Source: an uncultured Bacteroidia bacterium (lineage in GTDB: Bacteria; Bacteroidota; Bacteroidia; Bacteroidales; UBA932). Taken from it: a stretch of 17,616 bases of DNA. Both the position numbers and the translations under genes were made by a program. Below are positions 7,595 to 13,323 of this stretch, piece by piece. Where the stretch lies: NCBI GenBank assembly GCA_902795785.1, contig CADBMK010000016.1, positions 1 to 17,616 on the forward strand, given 5' to 3'. Under the pieces are notes generated by a model. It did no database searches and was not told the origin of the DNA. It saw only the letters and a list, made by a program, of their open reading frames with translations. Within the stretch, counting starts at the first letter, position 1. Each line of letters opens with the position of its first letter.

Positions 7595-9159
7595 TCTTTT
7601 ATCTGAACAGCGCCAAGTGCATAGGTATCGAGGCCGTGCCTGTGACCGTTGAAATCGACATTACTGCCGGAATCGGCTTCCATCTGGTGGGACTTGCGGA
7701 CGTTGCCGTCAAGGAGAGTCTCCTGCGTACGATTACCGCCCTTCAGTCCCTTGACTATCATATTCCGGGCAAGAAAGTTGTCATCAATCTGGCTCCTGCC
7801 GATATGCACAAGAGCGGCAGCGGCTATGACCTGCCAATAGCCATAGGTGTGATTGCCGCCTCCGGTCAGGCCGTGTTTCCCAATCTGGACAAATACCTGG
7901 TTATGGGGGAGTTGGGCCTTGACGGCTCGGTCAGGAATGTTCCGGGAGCCCTTCCTATCGTGGAACTGGCTGCCAGGAAAGGATTCAAGGGCGTCATCCT
8001 GCCCCTGGGCTCGTCCCTGGAAGCCGTGGAGATTCCGGGAGTCGACATTTACGGGGTGTCGAAACTGGATGACGTGGTGCGTATCCTGGAGGAAGTGTTC
8101 GACTGCTCGGACCTTCTGGCTACGTCCTCGGACCTTTACCGAAAGGAGAGCCGTGGGGAGAGGAGGCACTCCAGGCGGGAGGTTGAGGTGGACTTCTCGG
8201 AAATCATGGGCCAGGAATGTGCCAAGAGGGGGATGGAAATCTCTGCGGCAGGGGGACACAATATGATAATGATAGGCCCTCCGGGTTCCGGAAAGAGTTC
8301 TATGGCAAAGGCCCTGGCGGGAATCCTGCCTCCGATGTGCAGGGATGAGGCCGTGCTGACAAGCAAGATCTATTCTGTTGCCGGGAAGGGCGGCGGACGC
8401 TTCGGCCTTATGAGGGAAAGGCCGTTCAGGGCCCCGCATTACAGCGCCTCGCTTCCGGCCCTTCTGGGAGGAGGTTCCGGTGAGAATATCTGCCCCGGGG
8501 AGGTGAGCCTGGCAAACGGTGGCGTCCTGTTCCTGGATGAGTTTGCGCAGATGCCCAGGGCCGTAATGGAGGCCCTGCGCGGTCCGCTGGAGGACAGGGA
8601 GGTTACGATATCCCGTCTGAAAAGCAAGGTTCGCTATCCGGCCTCGTTCATCCTTGTGGCCGCTACAAACCCGTGCCCGTGCGGTTATTATGGGGAAGGA
8701 GACAGGTGCACCTGCTCGGTGGGGCAGAGGCTGGGTTATCTGAGCCGTCTTTCCGGGCCTATTATGGACAGGATTGACGTTCAGGTGTGGATGCATCCCG
8801 TCCCGGCCGGCAAACTTGTGGGCCGAAGGAGTGCCGAGCCTTCTTCCGAGATTGCCGCCAGGGTGCTTAAGGCAAGGATACTTCAGAAACACAGGTTCGT
8901 TAACGAGAGCATCTTTGTTAACGCGGAGATGTCGCCCCGCCTGCTTGAGAAATACTGCCCGCTTTCCGAGGAATGCAAGGTCCTGCTGGGAAAACTCATA
9001 GATACCATGGGCCTTTCCGCGAGGGCTGTTTCCAGGATTGTCAAGGTGGCAAGGACCATCGCGGACCTGGCGGATTCCGCCGATATCCTGCCCGCCCACC
9101 TGGCTGAAGCCGCATCGTTCAGGTTCTTGGATAAGAAGGACCCGTTGGTGATGACATAG
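7591..9159 (+). CDS. ComM/YifB-family Mg-chelatase-like AAA+ ATPase
   Basis: ComM/YifB proteins are hexameric AAA+ ATPases; characterised members promote branch migration during natural transformation, and in other hosts the role is unclear. The 522 residues carry an N-terminal ChlI-type domain (1-170, with GLADVAVKESLLRT and NLAPADMHKSGSGYDLPIA, a Lon-protease-like fold), then Walker A GPPGSGKSS at residues 229-237, GEVSLANGGVLFLDEF containing Walker B (about 303-318), sensor 1 in LVAATNPCPCGYYG (about 354-367) with the four-Cys NPCPC...CTCS cluster, and a C-terminal Mg_chelatase_C domain (about 420-520) including GLSARAVSRIVKVARTIADL. The length and order of domains are complete. It overlaps the preceding lipoprotein gene by 4 nt and ends 60 nt before mdh; the mdh promoter core lies just beyond its stop. 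Confidence 0.95.
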   Translation: MIFYLNSAKCIGIEAVPVTVEIDITAGIGFHLVGLADVAVKESLLRTITALQSLDYHIPGKKVVINLAPADMHKSGSGYDLPIAIGVIAASGQAVFPNLDKYLVMGELGLDGSVRNVPGALPIVELAARKGFKGVILPLGSSLEAVEIPGVDIYGVSKLDDVVRILEEVFDCSDLLATSSDLYRKESRGERRHSRREVEVDFSEIMGQECAKRGMEISAAGGHNMIMIGPPGSGKSSMAKALAGILPPMCRDEAVLTSKIYSVAGKGGGRFGLMRERPFRAPHYSASLPALLGGGSGENICPGEVSLANGGVLFLDEFAQMPRAVMEALRGPLEDREVTISRLKSKVRYPASFILVAATNPCPCGYYGEGDRCTCSVGQRLGYLSRLSGPIMDRIDVQVWMHPVPAGKLVGRRSAEPSSEIAARVLKARILQKHRFVNESIFVNAEMSPRLLEKYCPLSEECKVLLGKLIDTMGLSARAVSRIVKVARTIADLADSADILPAHLAEAASFRFLDKKDPLVMT

Positions 9160-9174
9160 TTCGAAAGAAATTGC

Positions 9175-9182
9175 TATATTTG
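9175..9182 (+). promoter_or_regulatory. -7 promoter element for mdh
   Basis: TATATTTG is an exact TAnnTTTG core, 36 nt before the mdh ATG at 9219. The implied leader of about 30 nt is A/T-rich and has no Shine-Dalgarno, as is usual in Bacteroidota. The core lies inside the 48 nt extension of the mdh reading frame, which argues against the earlier in-frame start at 9171. Confidence 0.75.
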
Positions 9183-9218
9183 GCGTCGAAAAATGATCAA
9201 CTATTAAAATTCAATATT

Positions 9219-10205
9219 ATGAAGTATTTGACAGAAGAAAAACTGACCATCGTCGGCGCCGGCGGAATGATCGGTTCAAACATGGCCCAGACAGCTCTTA
9301 TGCTCGGTCTTACACCTAACATTTGTCTCTACGATATCTTCGAGCCAGGTGTACACGGTGTTTGCGAGGAGATGTATCACTGCGGTTTCGAGGGTGCTAA
9401 CATCACTTACACCGTTGATCCTGCCGTTGCATTCAAGGATGCAAAGTACATCATCTCATCAGGTGGAGCACCTCGTAAGGAGGGTATGACACGTGAGGAC
9501 CTTCTCAAGGGTAACTGCAAGATCGCCGCTGAGTTCGGTGACAACATCAAGAAGTACTGCCCTGACGTAAAGCATGTCGTAGTTATCTTCAACCCTGCTG
9601 ACGTAACCGCTCTTACAGCCCTTATCCACTCAGGTCTTAAGCCGGAGCAGCTTACATCACTCGCAGCTCTCGACTCAACCCGTCTCCAGAGCAACCTCGC
9701 CAAGGAGTTCGGTGTTCCTCAGAGCTCAGTTACCGGTGCTCACACTTACGGTGGACACGGTGAGCAGATGGCTGTATTTGCATCAGCTGTCAAGGTTAAC
9801 GGCAAGTCACTCAAGGAGCTCGGCCTCTCAGACGAGAGAATGGCAGAGATCAAGCAGGATACCATCCAGGGTGGTTCTGCAATCATCAAGCTCCGTGGCC
9901 GTTCATCATTCCAGAGCCCTGCTTACAACGCAGTCAAGATGATCGAGGCTGCTATGGGCGGTGACAAGTTCACTCTTCCTGCAGGTACTTATGTTAACAC
10001 CGAGAAGTACAAGAACGTAATGATGGCTATGCCTACTACGATCGACGCTACAGGTGTTCACTTCACACTCCCTGAGGGAACAGCAGAGGAAATGGCTGCA
10101 CTCGATGCTTCTTACGCTCATCTTTGCAAGATGCGTGACGAGATCGTTGAGCTCGGTATCGTTCCTGCAGTTGCTGACTGGAAGAAGGAAAACGCAAACC
10201 TCTAG
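9219..10205 (+). CDS. mdh: Malate dehydrogenase, NAD-dependent
   Basis: Interconverts malate and oxaloacetate with NAD(H); in Bacteroidales it serves the reductive branch leading to fumarate and succinate. From the start at 9219 the protein has 328 residues. It shows the dinucleotide fold LTIVGAGGMIGSN (about residues 8-20), APRKEGMTREDLL with the Arg that selects dicarboxylates over lactate (about 86-98), NPADVTALTAL, DSTRLQSNL with the substrate Arg, and GAHTYGGHGEQM with the catalytic His. This sequence form, starting KYLTEEKLTIVGAGGMIGSNMAQTALMLGLTPN, is typical of Bacteroidales. An in-frame ATG at 9171 was rejected because it lies upstream of the promoter core. Codon choice is strongly biased (CTC, GGT, AAG), as expected of a highly expressed gene. 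It is monocistronic: own promoter and terminator. Confidence 0.95.
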   Translation: MKYLTEEKLTIVGAGGMIGSNMAQTALMLGLTPNICLYDIFEPGVHGVCEEMYHCGFEGANITYTVDPAVAFKDAKYIISSGGAPRKEGMTREDLLKGNCKIAAEFGDNIKKYCPDVKHVVVIFNPADVTALTALIHSGLKPEQLTSLAALDSTRLQSNLAKEFGVPQSSVTGAHTYGGHGEQMAVFASAVKVNGKSLKELGLSDERMAEIKQDTIQGGSAIIKLRGRSSFQSPAYNAVKMIEAAMGGDKFTLPAGTYVNTEKYKNVMMAMPTTIDATGVHFTLPEGTAEEMAALDASYAHLCKMRDEIVELGIVPAVADWKKENANL

Positions 10206-10227
10206 TCTTATTTGATATATTCAAGGG

Positions 10228-10258
10228 GCGGCCGGATCTTTATCCGGCTGCTTTTTTT
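10228..10258 (+). terminator. Intrinsic terminator after mdh
   Basis: A 10 bp stem (GCGGCCGGAT pairing with ATCCGGCTGC, one G-U pair) closes a CTTT loop and is followed by seven T residues at 10252-10258. It begins 23 nt after the mdh stop. This is a textbook rho-independent terminator. Confidence 0.92.
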
Positions 10259-10279
10259 GTGCCTTATAGTTTATATTAT

Positions 10280-10287
10280 TATTTTTG
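10280..10287 (+). promoter_or_regulatory. -7 promoter element for the split transketolase operon
   Basis: TATTTTTG matches TAnnTTTG exactly, 41 nt upstream of the ATG at 10329, within a very A/T-rich stretch between the mdh terminator and the gene. The implied leader is about 35 nt with no Shine-Dalgarno. Confidence 0.65.
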
Positions 10288-10328
10288 CTATCGCTTATTC
10301 CGATAATTAATTATCAACATATAATAAC

Positions 10329-11174
10329 ATGGCTACAATAGAAGAATTGCAGAAGACCGCTACCCAGGTCAGACGTGACATCGTCAGAATGGTCACGGCT
10401 GCCAAATCCGGACATCCGGGCGGATCTCTCAGCTCTACGGACATCCTGACCGCTCTTTATCTTGAGGTTATGAACCATGACCCTAAGACCTGGACAAGAG
10501 ATGGAAAGAACCAGGATGTTTTCATCATCTCAGCAGGTCACATGACCCCTGTTTATTACTCAGTGCTTGCAAGGACCGGATACTTCCCTGTATCAGAACT
10601 TGCAACATTCCGTAAGTTCGGCACACGTCTTCAGGGACATCCTTCAATCAGGAAGGGCCTTCCTGGAATTACCCAGACATCCGGCTCTCTCGGCCAGGGT
10701 CTTTCTGCCGCTGCGGGTATCGCCCTCGGAAAGAGGCTTGACAAGGACAACAACTTCGTCTATGTTCTTTGCGGTGACGGCGAGAGTGAGGAAGGACAGA
10801 TCTGGGAGGCAGGAATGTTTGCCGTATTCCACAAACTTGACAACCTCATCGCCATGACGGACTGGAACGGCCAGCAGATTGACGGTACCGTTGACAGCGT
10901 AGCGGGTGAGGGTGACCTGGAACTCAAGTGGAAGGCATTCGGATGGAATACCATCGTAGCTGACGGCCATGATTTCGAGTCCATTCTCTCTGCTTTCAAG
11001 GCAGCCAAGGCAAACAAGGGCACAGGCAAGCCGACCATGATCCTCTTCAAGACGGAGATGGGTCACGGCGTCGACTTTATGGCAGGTACTTGCAAGTGGC
11101 ACGGCAAGGCTCCTAGCGAGGAGCAGTGCGCCGAGGCTATGAAGCAGCTTCAGGAAACTCTTGGTGACTTTTAA
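10329..11174 (+). CDS. Transketolase, N-terminal (thiamine-diphosphate pyrophosphate-binding) subunit
   Basis: Transketolase moves two-carbon ketol units between sugar phosphates in the non-oxidative pentose phosphate pathway. This gene encodes only the N-terminal third to half, 281 residues: SGHPGGSLSSTDILTALY (about 27-44), SAGHMTPVYYS, GLPGITQTSGSLGQGLSAAAGIALG (about 110-134), the thiamine-diphosphate motif GDGESEEGQIWEA (about 147-159) ending at DWNGQQIDG, and TEMGHGVDFM followed by WHGKAP. The C-terminal half is the next gene, 11 nt downstream. A stop codon and separate start with no coding overlap show a natural two-gene form rather than a frameshift. Products are expected to associate. 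Paired halves of this type are also sometimes annotated as DXP-synthase-like, but the motifs are those of transketolase. Confidence 0.93.
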   Translation: MATIEELQKTATQVRRDIVRMVTAAKSGHPGGSLSSTDILTALYLEVMNHDPKTWTRDGKNQDVFIISAGHMTPVYYSVLARTGYFPVSELATFRKFGTRLQGHPSIRKGLPGITQTSGSLGQGLSAAAGIALGKRLDKDNNFVYVLCGDGESEEGQIWEAGMFAVFHKLDNLIAMTDWNGQQIDGTVDSVAGEGDLELKWKAFGWNTIVADGHDFESILSAFKAAKANKGTGKPTMILFKTEMGHGVDFMAGTCKWHGKAPSEEQCAEAMKQLQETLGDF

Positions 11175-11185
11175 ATCAGACTATT

Positions 11186-12139
11186 ATGAAAAAGTATACA
11201 GATACAGGTAAGAAAGATACACGAAGCGGTTTCGGTGCGGGCCTCTATGAGGCTGGAAAGGCTGACAACAGAATCGTAGCCCTTACGGCCGACCTCAAGG
11301 GATCGCTCAAGATGGACGCTTTTGCAAACGAATTCCCTGAGCGCTTCTTCCAGTGCGGTATCGCTGAGGCCAATATGGCAGGCGCTGCCGCTGGTCTGGC
11401 AATCACCGGCAAGATTCCTTTCATCGGTTCATTCGCCGAGTTTGTGACAGGCCGTATCTATGACCAGATCCGTCAGGAGATTGCCTATGGTAAGACTAAT
11501 GTGAAGATTGCTTCCTCACATGCTGGTATCACCCTCGGAGAAGACGGCGCCACACACCAGACAATGGAGGACATCGCCCTTATGAGAGCGCTTCCTGATA
11601 TGGTTGTGATCAACCCTTGTGACTATAATCAGACCAAGGCAGCCACAATCGCTGCTGCAAAATATGATGGCCCTGTGTATCTCCGCTTCGGCCGTCCTTC
11701 CGTTCCTAACTTCACGGAGGAGGATAAGCCTTTCGTAATCGGCAAGGCGGATGTAATGACCGAAGGAAAGGACGTTACAATCATAGCCACAGGACATATG
11801 GTCTGGGAAGCCCTTCAGGCTGCCGAGATTCTCGAGTCCGAGGGCATTTGCGCCGAGGTTATCAATGTGGCCACCATCAAGCCTCTTGACGAGAAGACAA
11901 TCATCGCATCAGCCATCAAGACAAAGGCGGTGGTAGTTGCCGAGGAGCATAATATGGCAGGTGGTCTGGGTGAACTTGTAGCCGGAGTGCTTGCTGCAAC
12001 CGTTCCTACCCCTATGGGATTCATCAATGGTAAGGATCTCTTCGGACAGACTGGTACGCCTGCTGAACTTCTCAAGGCATACGGTCTTGACGCTGCAAAT
12101 ATCGCAGATGCGGCCAGGAAGGTACTTGCAAGAAAATAA
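11186..12139 (+). CDS. Transketolase, C-terminal (pyrimidine-binding) subunit
   Basis: Partner of the gene 11 nt upstream. The 317 residues carry the pyrimidine-binding domain and the C-terminal domain: RFFQCGIAEANMAGAAAGLA, with the Glu that activates the thiamine cofactor (about residues 50-69), GSFAEFVTGRIYDQIRQEIAY, ASSHAGITLGEDGATHQTMEDIALMRALP (about 110-137), YLRFGRPSVP, then a transketolase_C domain with IATGHMVWEALQAAEIL and VVVAEEHNMAGGLGELVAGVL (about 250-271). Length and order of domains are complete for a split subunit. Codon use matches its partner and mdh, consistent with high expression. A T-run at 12145-12153 follows the stop, but no GC-rich stem precedes it, so there is no clear terminator. 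Confidence 0.93.
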   Translation: MKKYTDTGKKDTRSGFGAGLYEAGKADNRIVALTADLKGSLKMDAFANEFPERFFQCGIAEANMAGAAAGLAITGKIPFIGSFAEFVTGRIYDQIRQEIAYGKTNVKIASSHAGITLGEDGATHQTMEDIALMRALPDMVVINPCDYNQTKAATIAAAKYDGPVYLRFGRPSVPNFTEEDKPFVIGKADVMTEGKDVTIIATGHMVWEALQAAEILESEGICAEVINVATIKPLDEKTIIASAIKTKAVVVAEEHNMAGGLGELVAGVLAATVPTPMGFINGKDLFGQTGTPAELLKAYGLDAANIADAARKVLARK

Positions 12140-12168
12140 GGTCAATTTTTTTTATTCGTTGAAATCAT

Positions 12169-12176
12169 TATATTTG
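12169..12176 (+). promoter_or_regulatory. -7 promoter element for the PPTase leader
   Basis: TATATTTG, an exact TAnnTTTG core, lies 30 nt after the transketolase stop and 200 nt before the PPTase start at 12376. The upstream stretch is T-rich with no obvious -33 box. It implies a leader of nearly 200 nt, far longer than the 10-35 nt leaders implied elsewhere in the window. Confidence 0.65.
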
Positions 12177-12375
12177 CAACAATTGAACAGTTGACTTTTT
12201 TATGGAGCCTCCCAGTCCGGTAATATTTCCAGATTATTCAGCGGCCTCACTTTCTGAGGATCCGCTGTCGGCTATGTAAAATAACTTTCACGCACAGGCG
12301 AGCGGGAATTTCCGCACGTCTGTGTGATTTCGTATTTACAATTGTTGGGTAAGGCTTGGGTTTAATAAACATTTT
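12177..12375 (+). promoter_or_regulatory. Candidate structured leader RNA upstream of the PPTase gene
   Basis: Two strong hairpins were found by eye. Hairpin A: CAGCGG (12239-12244) with CCGCTG (12262-12267), stacked on CCTCA (12245-12249) with TGAGG (12255-12259), loop CTTTC and a 2 nt bulge. Hairpin B: CGCACAG (12291-12297) with CTGTGTG (12320-12326), then CG/CG and CGG/CCG further in. A 9 nt sequence at 12177-12185 (CAACAATTG) is perfectly complementary to 12339-12347, which could close the whole domain, although transcription may begin a few bases inside it. TATGGAGCC (12201-12209) can also pair with GGCTATGTA (12271-12279) apart from one mismatch. It could be a cis-regulatory leader or an independent small RNA; no terminator was found before the PPTase gene, which favours a leader. 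I cannot match it to a named RNA family. Confidence 0.45.
12202..12279 (+). CDS. Possible 25-codon leader ORF
   Basis: An ATG about 20 nt into the predicted transcript opens a 25-codon frame ending in TAA. The peptide starts MEPPSPVIFPDYSAAS and ends LSAM; it contains a Pro-Pro-Ser-Pro run, a sequence type that can slow ribosomes. The frame spans hairpin A of the leader, and its ends coincide with the two sides of the possible TATGGAGCC/GGCTATGTA pairing. A frame of this length can arise by chance, so it is only a candidate leader peptide. No similarity to a known small protein is recognised. Confidence 0.3.
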   Translation: MEPPSPVIFPDYSAASLSEDPLSAM

Positions 12376-13023
12376 ATGGCACTTTATCTTAGAAAGGAGC
12401 TAGAAGACAAAACAGAAATCGCCGTCTGGAAGATTGAAGAGACGGAAGAAGAACTGCGCGAATTAAGCGCAGCTCCTACGGATGAGATGGAGGAAATCTC
12501 ATTCATTAAAAGCGAATCGCTCCGTAAGCAGAGACTCGCTGTAAGGGCTCTCCTGAATGAGCTCTTTGAGGAAAAGGTATATCTCAGCCATCACGACAAT
12601 GGCAAGCCTTACCTCGAAAACAGCGTAACCAACATCAGCATTACGCACACTACGAACTATGTTGCCGTTATCCTCAATGACAACGAGGATGTCGGAATCG
12701 ATATAGAATCCCTTGACAGGGACTTCTCCGTTGTGGAGAGAAAGGCCCTTTCTGACGATGAACTCGAGGATATCGAGGACATCGAGGATCAGAAGGACAA
12801 GAACGAGCATCTGGCCATTTACTGGTGTTCGAAAGAGGCAATTTTCAAACTCGTTTCCCAGTACAACGTGGACTACGCGGAGCAGATAGAAATCGAGCGT
12901 TTCCGCGTCAGGGAAGAAGGAACGATTTCCGGAACTTTTACCGATAAGGACGGCTATTCCGAGGAGCACGAACTCGAGTATATTACCTTCGACCGCCACG
13001 TACTTGTGTGGGTTGTGGGTTAA
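12376..13023 (+). CDS. 4'-phosphopantetheinyl transferase superfamily protein
   Basis: Transfers the phosphopantetheine arm of coenzyme A onto a serine of carrier proteins (acyl, peptidyl or aryl carrier proteins) in the cytosol. The 215-residue length and layout fit the Sfp/HetI-like type, two half-domains in one chain. The magnesium-binding motif is DVGIDIESLDR (about residues 110-120), and the second signature appears as YWCSKEAIFKL (about 155-165), the usual W-x-x-KEA-x-x-K. Also present are DNGKPYL and NISITHTTNYVAVIL, the N-terminal half motifs. Between the two core motifs is an acidic insertion containing a Glu-Asp-Ile repeat. Which carrier protein it serves is unknown, and no polyketide, peptide-synthetase or aryl-polyene genes lie nearby, so a role on the fatty-acid carrier protein is possible. 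It is preceded by a long structured leader and followed by an intrinsic terminator. Confidence 0.92.
   Translation: MALYLRKELEDKTEIAVWKIEETEEELRELSAAPTDEMEEISFIKSESLRKQRLAVRALLNELFEEKVYLSHHDNGKPYLENSVTNISITHTTNYVAVILNDNEDVGIDIESLDRDFSVVERKALSDDELEDIEDIEDQKDKNEHLAIYWCSKEAIFKLVSQYNVDYAEQIEIERFRVREEGTISGTFTDKDGYSEEHELEYITFDRHVLVWVVG
12766..12792 (+). repeat. 9 bp in-frame tandem repeat in the PPTase gene
   Basis: GAGGATATC, GAGGACATC and GAGGATCAG lie head to tail at 12766-12774, 12775-12783 and 12784-12792, encoding Glu-Asp-Ile, Glu-Asp-Ile, Glu-Asp-Gln. The repeat unit is a multiple of three, so copy-number change by slippage would keep the frame. It falls in the acidic linker between the two catalytic motifs. 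Confidence 0.75.
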
Positions 13024-13028
13024 GTCAT

Positions 13029-13037
13029 TTATCCACA
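13029..13037 (+). promoter_or_regulatory. Consensus DnaA-box sequence
   Basis: TTATCCACA, an exact match to the classical DnaA box, lies 6 nt after the PPTase stop. A one-mismatch copy (TTATCAACA on the minus strand) is at 13136-13144. Two sites in 115 bp are too few to call an origin; a perfect 9-mer can occur by chance. DnaA control of ribonucleotide reductase genes is known in other bacteria, so the position 5' of nrdD is noted. Confidence 0.3.
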
Positions 13038-13093
13038 GCGCTGTAACAAGTCTGTTATCTTATTTGGAATAATTCTAAATTAACATATCCCAG

Positions 13094-13128
13094 AAAAACC
13101 TGTTAGTCAATGACTTAACAGGTTTTTT
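13094..13128 (+). terminator. Intrinsic terminator after the PPTase gene
   Basis: A perfect 12 bp stem (AAAAACCTGTTA at 13094-13105 with TAACAGGTTTTT at 13116-13127) encloses a 10 nt loop and ends in a run of six T. It lies about 70 nt after the PPTase stop. The A-run on the 5' side means it could also act on transcripts from the other direction. Confidence 0.9.
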
Positions 13129-13160
13129 CGTTAATTGTTGATAACTTTTTAAATCATTTC

Positions 13161-13191
13161 TTGAAGAACTCACCACCACATTTTATATTTG
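13161..13191 (+). promoter_or_regulatory. Promoter for nrdD with -33 and -7 elements
   Basis: The -7 core TATATTTG is at 13184-13191. A TTG at 13161-13163, in the context TTCTTG, lies 20 nt upstream of it, matching the usual Bacteroidota -33/-7 spacing of about 19-21 nt. This is the best two-part promoter in the window. Transcription from it would give a leader of about 125 nt before nrdD. Confidence 0.75.
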
Positions 13192-13246
13192 TATAAGCGA
13201 TGACGGGGGGAACCGTCTGAATTCTTTAACCACACATTCTTGAAAA

Positions 13247-13318
13247 ATGAAATACTATGAATCGGCGGACATATGTCGGTCGCTTCCTTCGTCGCCTGAA
13301 ACTGAATATATATACTGA
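13247..13318 (+). CDS. Possible 23-codon leader ORF upstream of nrdD
   Basis: An ATG preceded by an A-rich stretch (TTGAAAAATG) opens a 23-codon frame beginning MKYYESADICRSLP and ending EYIY, with a TGA stop 5 nt before the nrdD ATG. The closeness suggests that ribosomes leaving this frame could re-initiate on nrdD. The frame contains one Cys and spans the palindrome GACATATGTC (13268-13277). There is no homology evidence; a frame of this size can occur by chance. Confidence 0.35.
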   Translation: MKYYESADICRSLPSSPETEYIY

Positions 13319-13323
13319 CTATT

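Noticed and set aside
7537..9099. 520-codon minus-strand frame opposite yifB
   Set aside because: Composition rich in His, Gln, Arg and Pro with no motifs; it mirrors a strongly supported AAA+ ATPase gene on the plus strand.
9171..9218. Upstream start giving a 16-residue longer malate dehydrogenase
   Set aside because: The extension contains the promoter core TATATTTG, does not resemble the family N-terminus, and would start before the likely transcription start.
11160..11190. Possible frameshift or nonsense mutation splitting a single transketolase gene
   Set aside because: The upstream half ends in a clean stop after a natural C-terminus, the downstream half has its own ATG after an 11 nt gap, and neither half lacks residues; this is a real two-gene form.
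13303..13318. NrdR-box-like sequence (GAATATATATAC) just before nrdD
   Set aside because: Only one weak half-matching copy; NrdR sites normally come as two spaced palindromes, and this A/T run is better seen as the end of the small leader ORF.
13029..13323. Replication origin, suggested by DnaA-box-like sequences and A/T-rich DNA
   Set aside because: Only one perfect and one imperfect box were found, no array or unwinding element is evident, and the A/T-rich stretch is explained by a terminator and promoter.
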